Assembly (NCBI RefSeq): GCF_003268675.1
Contig: NZ_CP029378.1
Location: forward strand, 5,208,001-5,272,000
Direction of reading: 5' to 3'
Source: Streptomyces bacillaris
GTDB lineage: Bacteria > Actinomycetota > Actinomycetes > Streptomycetales > Streptomycetaceae
Length of the DNA: 64,000 nucleotides
Shown: positions 1 through 7,886 of the stretch, one piece after another
How positions within the stretch are numbered: position 1 is the first letter of the stretch
How the letters are laid out: every line of letters begins with the position of its first letter
Made by a program: the position numbers and the translations under genes
Notes under the pieces: generated by a model
Told to the model about the DNA's origin: nothing
Seen by the model: only the letters and a program-made list of their open reading frames with translations
Databases searched by the model: none

Positions 1-30
1 GGGCCGATCGCGTACGGTCTGCCGCGCGCC

Positions 31-88
31 TAGGGCCTGTCGTCAAACTGCCGCCTGCCGTGCGACGGCAGTTTGACGGCAGGCCCTA
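31..88. repeat. Palindromic repeat, likely terminator, at the 3' end of cdgA
   Basis: Two 23-base arms (31-53 and 66-88) are inverted copies with one mismatch around a 12-base spacer; the core is GTCAAACTGCCG. The TAG stop codon of cdgA (86-88) is the last triplet of the right arm. Such GC-rich palindromes recur in Streptomyces intergenic DNA and often act as terminators. No T-run follows. Terminator function is inferred. Confidence 0.7.
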
Positions 89-2056
89 GGCCTCTTCGGC
101 CCCCGGCCGGGCCGTGATCAGCGCCGCGATCAGCTCCGGCGCCACCGCCCGGGAGTACAGCCACCCCTGCCCGGTGTCGCAGCCGATCCGGCGCAGCCGC
201 TCCGCCTGCCCGGCCGTCTCCACGCACTCCGCGGTGACGGTCAGGCCCAGACGGTGGGCCAGTTGCACCATCGCCTCCACGATCGTCTCGTCGGCCGGGC
301 TCGGATGCGTACCGTCCTCGTACCGGAAACCCTTCACGAACGCCCCGTCCAGCTTCAGTACGGAGACGGGCAGACGGCTGAGGTAGGCGAGGTTCGAGTA
401 GCCGGTGCCGAAGTCGTCGATGGCGATCCGTACGCCCATGTCGCTCAGCGCCTGGAGGGCTCTCAGCGGGCGGCCGCCGGAGCCCATCACCGCCGACTCG
501 GTCAGCTCCAGCTGGAGCAGCCCGGGGTCCAGGCCGGTCTCGTTGAGGATCTGCGCCACGTCCGCCACCAGGTCGGAGTCCCAGACCTGGCGTACGGCGA
601 CATTGACGCTGATGAAGAGCGCGGGCTCGTCCGGGTGGTCGAGCTGCCAGCGGCGCGCCTGGCGGCACGCGGTGCGCAGGACCCACCGGCCGAGCTGGAC
701 GATCGAGCCGTCCTCCTCCGCGATCCCGACGAACCGATTCGGCGAGAGCACGCCGAACTGGGGGTGGTTCCAGCGCACCAGCGCCTCCACCCCGCGCACC
801 ACCCCGTCCGCCATCCCGACGAGCGGCTGGTACTCCAGCGTGAACTCGCCGCGCTCCACGGCGGGCCGGAGCGTGGAGGAGAGGGCCTGGCGGGTCATGC
901 GGTGGGCGTTGCGCTCGGGGTCGAAGAGGGTCCAGCGGGCCCGCCCGTCGGCCTTCGCCCAGTAGAGCGTGGTGTCGGCGGCCTGCATCAGACCGGTGGG
1001 GGAGGTGCCCGCCACCGGCCGCTCCACCACCCCGATCGAGGCGGAGACCGAGAGCCGCTGCCCGGCCAGGTCGAAGGGGTGCTGGAGGGCGGCCAGGACC
1101 GAGCGGGCCAGCTCGGTCAGCGCCTCCGTCCCGCCGGAGTCCTCCACCAGGATCGCGAACTCGTCGCCGCCCATGCGCGCCACCAGCCGGCTGCCGCCCG
1201 GGTTGCGGCTCGCGTCGCTCTCGGCGCAGTCGTTGAGCCGCCCGGCGACGGCGGCCAGCAGCCGGTCCCCGATCCGGTGGCCCAGGGTGTCGTTGATGGC
1301 CTTGAAGCCGTCCAGGTCCAGATAGCAGAGCCCGATCCGGCCGTGCCGGGGGAGCATCGAGTCGTCCTGGTACGGCGGGGTCTCCAGGGCCACCGAGAGT
1401 CGCTCGAAGAACAGGGTCCGGTTGGGCAGCCGGGTCACCGGGTCGTGCATCTGGAGGTGGCGCAGCCGGTCCTGGAGTTCGCGCCGGTCGCTGACGTCGG
1501 CCACCGTCAGCAGCACCCGCGCGGGCTCGGCCGCCGATGTGCCCGTCATCGGTACGACGGTGACCTCGGCCCACAGGGTGCGCCCGTCGGGGTGTTTGAG
1601 GCGGCGGGTGCAGCGGAACCGGGAGCGGCGGCCCTGGAGCACCTCGCGGTAGGCGAGCCAGGTGCGGTCGTCGGAGGCCAGGTCGACCAGCTCACACGCC
1701 TGACGGTCCGCCAGCGCCCCGGCCGTGGTGCCGAGGAGGGCGCCGAGGGGGTCGTTGGCCCGGACGACATGGCCCCGGCCGTCCACGACGGCCATGGGGA
1801 GGGTGGCGGCGTTGAAGGCGGCCCGGTGGTCGCGCAGCTCGGTCGCGGCGGCGTCCGCCGCGCTCCGGGAATCCTGTGCCGATGCCGATGCCGATGCCGA
1901 TGCCGATGCCAGTGGCTGTGCCGACACCTGCGGCTGGGCGGGCCGGGTCGCGGGGCGCGCCGGGGGTCGTTCCGTATGACGCTCCGTGACCGTCGTGTCC
2001 ACGGCGTCCGGGGATGTGCCTGCCGGGGCCCTGGGCCCTTCGGAGGTTCCGCTCAC
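86..2056 (-). CDS. cdgA: PAS-GGDEF-EAL cyclic di-GMP signalling enzyme (CdgA-like)
   Basis: Cyclic di-GMP synthesis/hydrolysis protein of 656 aa. After a disordered Pro/Ala/Ser N-terminus come a PAS domain (about 75-190), a GGDEF domain (about 203-365, GGDEF at 296-300) and an EAL domain (about 395-645). EAL catalytic features are intact: EAL 424-426, SVNV, ELTES, DDFGTG from 547, the LKLD lysine and the AECVET glutamate. The usual RxxD inhibitory site just before GGDEF is absent, so feedback inhibition looks unlikely. No membrane segment is seen, so it is cytosolic. The GTG at 2056 was chosen because GGGAGCG precedes it; upstream extension is low-complexity. A Ser-Ala run at 50-60 comes from a hexamer repeat. 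In S. coelicolor the protein at this genomic position is CdgA, a BldD target controlling development; I found no convincing BldD box here. The symbol rests on domains and synteny. Confidence 0.85.
   Translation of the reverse strand: MSGTSEGPRAPAGTSPDAVDTTVTERHTERPPARPATRPAQPQVSAQPLASASASASASAQDSRSAADAAATELRDHRAAFNAATLPMAVVDGRGHVVRANDPLGALLGTTAGALADRQACELVDLASDDRTWLAYREVLQGRRSRFRCTRRLKHPDGRTLWAEVTVVPMTGTSAAEPARVLLTVADVSDRRELQDRLRHLQMHDPVTRLPNRTLFFERLSVALETPPYQDDSMLPRHGRIGLCYLDLDGFKAINDTLGHRIGDRLLAAVAGRLNDCAESDASRNPGGSRLVARMGGDEFAILVEDSGGTEALTELARSVLAALQHPFDLAGQRLSVSASIGVVERPVAGTSPTGLMQAADTTLYWAKADGRARWTLFDPERNAHRMTRQALSSTLRPAVERGEFTLEYQPLVGMADGVVRGVEALVRWNHPQFGVLSPNRFVGIAEEDGSIVQLGRWVLRTACRQARRWQLDHPDEPALFISVNVAVRQVWDSDLVADVAQILNETGLDPGLLQLELTESAVMGSGGRPLRALQALSDMGVRIAIDDFGTGYSNLAYLSRLPVSVLKLDGAFVKGFRYEDGTHPSPADETIVEAMVQLAHRLGLTVTAECVETAGQAERLRRIGCDTGQGWLYSRAVAPELIAALITARPGAEEA
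1881..1910. repeat. Five perfect tandem copies of GATGCC inside cdgA
   Basis: The hexamer is repeated exactly five times and encodes a Ser-Ala dipeptide run in the disordered N-terminus of CdgA. Being a multiple of three, copy changes would alter linker length without a frameshift. Confidence 0.95.
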
Positions 2057-2459
2057 CGCTCGCTCCCGCTGTGAAGGTTGTCGTGAACAGGTGGGGTCGG
2101 ACAGGGCACCGGGTGGTGAACCCGTGAAGGGGCCCGATCCACGCGGGAAAGCGTGGTGAAGCATAGAGGGTGGCGCATCGGGCGTTCCAGCTCGCATCCG
2201 GCCACGGGTTGCGCGAACGGCTGGTCTGCGCCGTTCCGCTTTGCCCGGTCCTGATGGTTTCTGAGCGCTTCTGTTGTATCGAGTCGCCGATCCGACCGGC
2301 GGTGACATTCCGTGAAGGTCTGGGGTGGAGCGCTTCCGGGTGCCGGTCCTGCGACTCCTGTGACCCCTGTGACCCGTGTGGGGCAGCACAACAGGGCGCA
2401 TCGCCACGAACCGGAACAGGGTGGACGGGACGTACCGCGTTCCCCACCCGGAGGTCGAT
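2057..2459. other. Divergent promoter region of cdgA and the metalloprotease gene
   Basis: 403 bases lie between two divergent starts and must carry both promoters. A short direct repeat of CTGTGACCC-type sequence lies around 2357-2380. I see no convincing gene, no clear BldD-type palindrome and no textbook -35/-10 pair. Confidence 0.5.
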
Positions 2460-3701
2460 GTGCAGCGTGAGCCCGGACCCGGGGGAGCGGAGCGGCTGAG
2501 TGTGCGCAGTCTTGCGGCCGCCCTGACTTCCCTGCTGGCGCTCGCCGCCACCTCGCTCGTCGCCGGTCCCGCCGCGGCTGCCGTACGCGACGCGACCCCG
2601 TGCGCGCTCCCCAGGACCGCGGCCCACCACTCGCTGGGCCTGGACAGCTGGAACGGGGCCTACCCCCGTCCCGACCGCAGCCTCGACGCGGTGATGATCT
2701 TCCTCTCCTTCCCGGACTCCGAGCCCCGGCTCACCCCCGAACTCCTCACCGCCGACCACTTCCCCGCCACCACCCGCTTCTTCGAGCGCGCCAGCTACGG
2801 CCGGTTCACCCTCCGCCCGCACCCGCAGCGGAGCTGGACGCCGATGCCGCGTGCCTCCACCTGGTACGGCATAGAGCGCGACTGGGACGCCGAGAAGCGG
2901 ACCGCCTACCTCCGCGACGCGATCGCCGCCGCCGACGAGGACATCGACTTCTCGGCGTACGACATCGTCTATCTGGTGGCCGACCCGGATGCCCCGGGCG
3001 TGGACTCCGACGCCACGAAGGTCGTCAACTTCGAGCGGCCGCTGCGCGCCGACGGGACGGACATCCGGCGCGTGGTCACCGTCTTCGAACAGCACCCGCC
3101 CGACCGCAACGTCCTCGCTCACGAGACCGGGCACGTCTTCGACCTGGCCGACCTCTACCACCGGCCCACCGACGGCAAGGGCGACTGGGACACCTACGTG
3201 GGCGACTGGGACGTCATGGGCAGCCAGTTCGGCCTGGCCCCCGACCTCTTCGGCTGGCACAAGTGGAAGCTCGGCTGGCTGGACGGCGCCCAGGTCGTCT
3301 GTGTCCAGGGCTCCGCCGACCTCACCCTGGAGCCGGTCGCCGCCGCCCCCGTGCCCGGCGGGTCCATCGGCACCCGGCTCGCCGTCGTACGGACCGGGGA
3401 GGACAGCGTGCTCGCCATCGAGGCCCGCAGCGCCACCGGCAACGACGAGGGGACCTGCACCGAAGGCATCCTGATCTACAAGGTCCGGTCCGGTACGGCC
3501 TCCGGCGGCGGCCCGGTCGAGGTGGTGGACACCCACCCGGAGACCGGCGCCTGCTGGGACCGCTCGGTCTACCCGCCGCTCGCGGACGCCCCGCTCGCGG
3601 AGGGCGAGACCTACACCGTGCCGGGGGAGCGCACCCGCGTGGAGGTCGCGGACCGTACGCCGTCCGGCTCCTGGACGGTCCGGGTCACCACCGGCGTCTG
3701 A
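2460..3701 (+). CDS. Secreted M6-like zinc metalloprotease
   Basis: Predicted exported protease of 413 aa. A positively charged N-terminus, a hydrophobic stretch (about 17-36) and an AGPAAAA cleavage region form a Sec signal peptide. The active site HETGHVFDLADLY has H221, E222 and H225 as zinc ligands and catalytic residue, with D231 downstream, the extended HExxH pattern of M6 (immune inhibitor A-like) peptidases. A following segment rich in Trp, Gly and Asp (GDWDVMGS, WHKWKLGWL) matches the M6 met-turn region. The C-terminus looks like a beta-sandwich. GTG 2460 was chosen because GGAGG lies 5 bases upstream; GTG 2502 would trim the N-region but has a poorer site. It is divergent from cdgA, and a bidirectional hairpin follows. 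Substrate unknown. Confidence 0.8.
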   Translation: MQREPGPGGAERLSVRSLAAALTSLLALAATSLVAGPAAAAVRDATPCALPRTAAHHSLGLDSWNGAYPRPDRSLDAVMIFLSFPDSEPRLTPELLTADHFPATTRFFERASYGRFTLRPHPQRSWTPMPRASTWYGIERDWDAEKRTAYLRDAIAAADEDIDFSAYDIVYLVADPDAPGVDSDATKVVNFERPLRADGTDIRRVVTVFEQHPPDRNVLAHETGHVFDLADLYHRPTDGKGDWDTYVGDWDVMGSQFGLAPDLFGWHKWKLGWLDGAQVVCVQGSADLTLEPVAAAPVPGGSIGTRLAVVRTGEDSVLAIEARSATGNDEGTCTEGILIYKVRSGTASGGGPVEVVDTHPETGACWDRSVYPPLADAPLAEGETYTVPGERTRVEVADRTPSGSWTVRVTTGV

Positions 3702-3742
3702 GCCGTGTACGCCAGCGCACATCCTCTTACGTCACGGAACAC

Positions 3743-3776
3743 GAAGAAGCCCCCCGCTTCCGCGAGGGGCTTCTTC
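3743..3776. terminator. Bidirectional hairpin between the protease gene and tRNA-Lys
   Basis: GAAGAAGCCCC at the left pairs with GGGGCTTCTTC at the right around a short loop. It lies between the 3' ends of the convergent protease gene and tRNA-Lys and can serve both. Confidence 0.8.
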
Positions 3777-3782
3777 CGTCGG

Positions 3783-3856
3783 TGCGCCGTCAGGGACTCG
3801 AACCCCGGACCCGCTGATTAAGAGTCAGCTGCTCTAACCAACTGAGCTAACGGCGC
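3783..3856 (-). tRNA. tRNA-Lys (anticodon CTT)
   Basis: The minus strand folds as a cloverleaf: acceptor GCGCCGT pairs fully with ACGGCGC, the anticodon loop reads CTCTTAA (anticodon CTT), the T-arm is CGGGG-TTCGAGT-CCCTG and the discriminator is A. CCA is not encoded. The stop codon of the upstream minus-strand CDS lies inside its first 10 bases. Confidence 0.96.
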
Positions 3857-4554
3857 CTGCTGACGTCGTAGACATTAGCACCCTGATCCGCCCGAGGAAA
3901 AATCGAATGCCCGGACCCGTGGGAGGTCTGCCCCGAGCCGTGCGACTCCTGGCGGGAGGCCGCCGACCGGCTCACCCGCACACACGCCCACAGCAGCACA
4001 TCGGGCCCCGGCAGCCAGGGGGTCCGGGTGTCGGGTGCCACCAGCCACCGCGGCCCCGAACCACCGGATACGCAGGTCAGCGGCGGTACGGTGACGGCGT
4101 CGCCGGTGCCGTGACAGAGCAGCGGGGGCACCTCGCCGCGCGGAGCGCCGCCGCCCGCCCCCCACTCCTCCCAGGCCAGCAGCGAGGGCAGCCGCTGGGC
4201 CGTGCCGGGGGAGGCGAAGAGCAGCATCCGCCCCCGGTGCACGGCGACCGGACCGGTGCCGGGCCCCTCGGCCCAGAGCCGCTCCAGCATCCGCCGCCCG
4301 AACAGCGCGGGCACGTTGACGACGTCGAACTGGGTGCCGCAGGGGAGCACCCCGGGCGAGGACGGGCGCTCCTCCCACTGCGCGAGCGTGGAGCGCGGGT
4401 AGGCGGAGGCGCCCGCCAGCCAGGCGGCACCCGCGGCGGTCACCTGGGCGGCCTGCGCCCCGGTCTGGTCCCGCAGCAGGGCGAAGATGTCGACGGCGTG
4501 GGCCGCGGCTCCGCCGGCCTGCAGGGTCGTTTCGTCTTTCAGCCAAGCGCTCAT
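3847..4554 (-). CDS. Prim-pol-like (bifunctional DNA primase/polymerase N-terminal) family protein
   Basis: Cytosolic protein of 235 aa. The section CGTQFDVVNVPALFG, GPVAVHRGRMLLFASPGTA and later HGTGDAVTVPPL resembles the short actinobacterial proteins usually labelled bifunctional DNA primase/polymerase N-terminal. The acidic metal-binding pair of true prim-pols is not evident, so catalysis is doubtful. ATG 4554 was chosen because the conserved part starts at MSAWLKDE; no good ribosome site precedes it. The 3' end overlaps tRNA-Lys by 10 bases. A second family member lies at 15714-16184. Function unknown; the label is moderately secure. Confidence 0.65.
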   Translation of the reverse strand: MSAWLKDETTLQAGGAAAHAVDIFALLRDQTGAQAAQVTAAGAAWLAGASAYPRSTLAQWEERPSSPGVLPCGTQFDVVNVPALFGRRMLERLWAEGPGTGPVAVHRGRMLLFASPGTAQRLPSLLAWEEWGAGGGAPRGEVPPLLCHGTGDAVTVPPLTCVSGGSGPRWLVAPDTRTPWLPGPDVLLWACVRVSRSAASRQESHGSGQTSHGSGHSIFPRADQGANVYDVSRRR

Positions 4555-4761
4555 GGAGGAAAGGTCTACCGGGAGTGACGGAACTGATTCCGAGAGTTGC
4601 CGGAAACCAGGACAGGGCGCGAGGGGAAGGAGTATCTTGCCCGCCCGGAATATGCCACGGGACATGCCAGGGGGCCTGCTCCCTGGTCCGTACCCCGGTC
4701 GAGGCCGCCCACGGCGCCCGTCCTGGCCAGGTCCTGTCGTGAACTCCGAGGGCCGGACGCC

Positions 4762-4793
4762 GACGGGCCCGGCACATGCGTGCCGGGCCCGTC
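4762..4793 (-). terminator. Terminator hairpin of the surface-protein gene
   Basis: A perfect 13-bp stem (GACGGGCCCGGCA / TGCCGGGCCCGTC) with a 6-base loop lies 17 bases past the stop of the minus-strand surface-protein gene. No T-run, as is common in Streptomyces. Confidence 0.75.
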
Positions 4794-4809
4794 CACGAAC
4801 TTCCGCAGG

Positions 4810-6330
4810 TTACTGACCCGCGGCCTTCTTCCTGCGCAGCAGGAACAGCGCCGCACCGCCTGCGGCCACGAGGGCCACCGCCAGGCCGGCGATCAGGGGC
4901 GTTGCACTGGAGCTGCCGGTCTCGGCGAGGTCGCCGCCGCCGGTGGTGCCGCCGGTCTTGTCGCCGGTCGTCTCTCCGGTGGTGCCGCCAGTGGTGTCGC
5001 CGGTGGTGCCGCCGGTCGTCTCTCCGGTGGCGCCGCCGTCGGTGTCACCGGGCGTGGGGGCCGGGCTGGTGGGAGGGGTCCCGCCGCTGCCACCGGTGCT
5101 CGGGGCAGGAGTGCCCTGGGTCTCGCAGTCCAGGACGCCCTGGAAACGCTCCGAGAAGCCGTCGGGGCCGGTGACGGTGATGTCGTACGCCTCGTCCTCG
5201 CCGACCGGGACCGTCACGGTCTTGGTCTCGCCGGCCGGGACCGTGTGCTCGGCGTCGCCGAGCTTGAAGGTGAACGGGGCGTCGCCGTCGTTGCTGACCT
5301 TGACGTCGATGCCGTTCGCGGAGCAGTTCTTCTCAGCGGTGACCGAGGGGATGGCGCCCTTCGAGGCCCAGTTCACGGTCGCGTCCGCGCTGATCGTGGA
5401 CTCGGTCGAGCCGGCCAGGATCTGGGTCTGGCTCTTGCTGGGGCTCGCGAACGCCCGGCCGACCGGGACCTGCGTGGTGGCCTTGGCCGTGAGCGAGGCG
5501 GTGCCGTCGGGCGTGCCCGCCGGCACGTCGAAGTACAGCTCGGTGCCGTCGTTGACCGAGGTGATGGGCTGGCCGTCCTTGTCGGTCACCTTGATCCCCG
5601 CCGCCGTGGCGTCGGAGTTGGCGGCCACGGAGACCTTCTCGGCGTCGGTGTGAACCGTCACCGGCCCGATCTTGCTGCCCGCCTTGCCGGAGACCGCGTT
5701 CGGGTCCAGCGTCAGGGAGGTCTTCGGCTCCTGGAGGTTCTGGGCCTCGGCCTCGAGCCAGTCCGCCAGCTTCTCGGCCCGCTTGTTCTTCGCCTCGACC
5801 TTCGCCCCGTCCGAGAAACGCCAGATGGCGACCTGCGTGCCGGCGGCGGCGGTCTTGGCGTTCAGCTGCCCGGCGCCCGACTTCTCGGCCAGCGCCTTCA
5901 GGTCACCGACCTGCGGGTAGGAGTTGCGGAGGATCCAGAGGATCTTCCCGGCGTCCTTGTTGTTGCCGAGCGAGGTCTGGCCCCAGGGGGTCTCCAGGTA
6001 CTTCGCCTTGTTCTGGGTGGGGTTGTGGATGTCGATGCAGTACGTCTGCAGTCGGCCGCCGCCCTCCACGCTCATCTCGAACAGGCCCGCGGAGATCTCC
6101 GAGGTCTGGCCGTTGCCGGTCGTGAGCCGGGCGGTGTCGTACGTCTTCAGGCCGTCCAGCGTGGCCACCGCGCCACCCTGGTGGTGGACGTCGCCCCCAT
6201 CGGCTGCGGCGCTGCCGGCCCCGGCGAGGGAGCCCAGGACCAGAAGTCCGGCCGTGGCGACCGAGGCCGCTATTCGGCGACCGGTGATACCCCGCCCGGT
6301 CGCGGTGGGTGATGAGAAGTTTGCAAACAC
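4810..6330 (-). CDS. Sortase-anchored, thioester-forming surface protein
   Basis: Exported, wall-anchored protein of 506 aa. Residues 1-43 form a signal peptide ending SAAADGG. The next domain has C98 in TYCIDIHNPTQ and Q166 in GTQVAIWRF, the Cys and TQxA motifs of thioester adhesin domains that form an internal Cys-Gln bond and bind host or surface ligands covalently. Ig-like beta domains follow (about 200-410), then a Thr/Gly/Pro-rich stalk of TGGTTGETTG-type repeats, LAETG (Streptomyces class E sortase motif LAxTG), a membrane segment and a Lys/Arg tail. GTG 6330 has GGAGGGG about 7 bases upstream. It stands alone as a transcription unit. In Streptomyces the role (substrate or hyphal adhesion) is inference; the architecture is clear. 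Confidence 0.9.
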   Translation of the reverse strand: MFANFSSPTATGRGITGRRIAASVATAGLLVLGSLAGAGSAAADGGDVHHQGGAVATLDGLKTYDTARLTTGNGQTSEISAGLFEMSVEGGGRLQTYCIDIHNPTQNKAKYLETPWGQTSLGNNKDAGKILWILRNSYPQVGDLKALAEKSGAGQLNAKTAAAGTQVAIWRFSDGAKVEAKNKRAEKLADWLEAEAQNLQEPKTSLTLDPNAVSGKAGSKIGPVTVHTDAEKVSVAANSDATAAGIKVTDKDGQPITSVNDGTELYFDVPAGTPDGTASLTAKATTQVPVGRAFASPSKSQTQILAGSTESTISADATVNWASKGAIPSVTAEKNCSANGIDVKVSNDGDAPFTFKLGDAEHTVPAGETKTVTVPVGEDEAYDITVTGPDGFSERFQGVLDCETQGTPAPSTGGSGGTPPTSPAPTPGDTDGGATGETTGGTTGDTTGGTTGETTGDKTGGTTGGGDLAETGSSSATPLIAGLAVALVAAGGAALFLLRRKKAAGQ

Positions 6331-7383
6331 AGAAGTCCCCTCCGATGCGGCTCATCCTTGCAGGCGCGTCAGATGCGCCACACGAGATACGTGGGAGAGT
6401 CGCGAAACCAGTGCCAAGTGCCCTGTGAGCACGCGCAGATCCTATGGAGAGAGTGCCGCCGCGCGCTCCTTGGCGGCATGATTTGAGTGTTCTGAATCGG
6501 AATCGTTACCTCCGAAGGGTGTAGCCCCGATCCGTCGCGGCTACGGCGTTCCCGGTACGCGCGTTTTATCGCAACCGGCCGCTACCTTCCGGAAACGGGG
6601 AGTTACGAGTCTGTCCACCCGATTACGCGGTTGCGGCCGCTCCGGCAGGAGGCCGGCCGGGGCGGGGTGATGCCCGTGGCCCGGCCGGAGCCGGGCGGCC
6701 TCTGCGTGCCTTGCCCGACGGTGAGTTGGCCGAAAGGGGCCCGGCGGGAACGGCTCGCGACGGCGGCTCCGGCCGTATGCCGAACGCATCGCGGGAGGTG
6801 GCCCCTTGCGGGAGCCCTGAGGTGCCCCGGGCATGCGTGAAGCTCTGGACGGCGGGCGGAGGCGCGGCCCGCCCGGTCCCGGGTTGCGGTGCGGGCCCTT
6901 CCGCGGGGGGCCGGGGCGCCCGAGTGGGTGTCGTGTTCGCGGGTCCGCCGTCGGGAAAGTGCCGTGCGATGGCTCCGTTGTTGACAGCTCCTTAAATACA
7001 GAAGTCGATTTATTCATCGGATGCCTGTCGCAGTCCGCTATGCGCCGGTACCGGGGGGAAAACTGTCGCTGCCGAATCCGGTGGGTACCGCCGAGAGGGG
7101 CCGGTCGGGGCGGGAGAATCCCTGGTGAATTCACCGCGTAGGCGAGGGATGCGTGACTTTCGGGTGGTGATGAAGATCGTCAATAGCTCAACGCTGGCCC
7201 TGGGCGCGCTGGTTGATGTGGTGTCAGGGCCCGGGCGCTCGCCGCGGACGGGTCGGCGGTTACCGGGGGTTCGTCAATGCAAAGACGTATTGATCGCGTG
7301 CCGGTACGCGGTCGGCTCCGGCCGGCCGATCGGGAAACCGCTCGGGCCCTTCGCGCCCCTCGCGCGCGGGCCCGAGCCGCTGA
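6331..7383. other. About 1 kb without a convincing gene
   Basis: The open frames here have no recognisable domains, poor composition and no good start sites. The left 200 bases must hold the promoter of the surface-protein gene. A TTGACA at 6981-6986 opens an A/T-rich patch up to about 7016, unusual for this genome, but a matching -10 at standard spacing is not clear. Other A/T-richer patches occur near 7170-7195 and 7275-7300. It could hold a small RNA or a decayed gene; nothing is proven. Confidence 0.4.
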
Positions 7384-7731
7384 TCACGCCGGGGAGGAGG
7401 AGGCGTCCAGCAGGGAGCGGCCGAACTCGATCATCTTCTTCGCGTAGTCCTCGGTCCACTCCGCGCGCTCCGCGACATCCGCCGCGGTCAGCCGGTCGAA
7501 CCGGCGCGGGTCGGCGAGCTGTGCCGCCGCCATCGCCTGGAACTCCACCGACCGGTCCGTCGCCGCGCGGAAGGCCTGCGTCAGCTCGGTCGCGCGGGCC
7601 AGCAGCTCACGGGGGTCCTCCACCGACTCCAGGTCGAAGAAGTGCTCCGGATCGGCCACTGCCTCCGACGGCTCGAAGAGCAGCGGCGCGGGGCGCAGCC
7701 GCTGCCGTTCGTTCCGCTCGGACTGTGTCAT
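7384..7731 (-). CDS. Conserved small hypothetical protein (115 aa)
   Basis: I do not recognise a named family. The 115-residue protein is charged and predicted helical, with no signal or membrane segment; the middle (DPRELLARATELTQAFRAATDRSVEFQAM) and the end (ERAEWTEDYAKKMIEFGRSLL) look like a coiled helical bundle. GGGAGGAA lies 7 bases before ATG 7731, which decides the start; the longer open frame upstream is antisense noise over the helicase gene. It lies 155 bases downstream of the helicase gene on the same strand and might be co-transcribed. Confidence 0.75.
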   Translation of the reverse strand: MTQSERNERQRLRPAPLLFEPSEAVADPEHFFDLESVEDPRELLARATELTQAFRAATDRSVEFQAMAAAQLADPRRFDRLTAADVAERAEWTEDYAKKMIEFGRSLLDASSSPA

Positions 7732-7886
7732 GTGCTGTTCCTCCCTCAGGCGGTCCGGACAGCCCGGACGGCCACCCTCCATTGTCCAACCCCGCGCAAG
7801 AGTGCGACCGGCTTTCGGACGCTTTGCCCAGGCGCACTGCCCGGCGGAACCGGGCGCACCGCCCGGGTGGAGAGGGAACGGCGGGT

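Noticed and set aside
86..2056. Long open frames on the opposite strand of cdgA
   Set aside because: They mirror the GC-rich third-position pattern of the real gene and give low-complexity proteins.
2057..2459. BldD box before cdgA
   Set aside because: No convincing TNACNCNGNGTNA-like palindrome found by eye, although such control is known for cdgA in other species.
6541..7134. 197-aa open frame on the minus strand in the gap after the surface-protein gene
   Set aside because: No recognisable domain, Arg/Pro-rich composition of a shadow frame, no ribosome site and poor codon bias.
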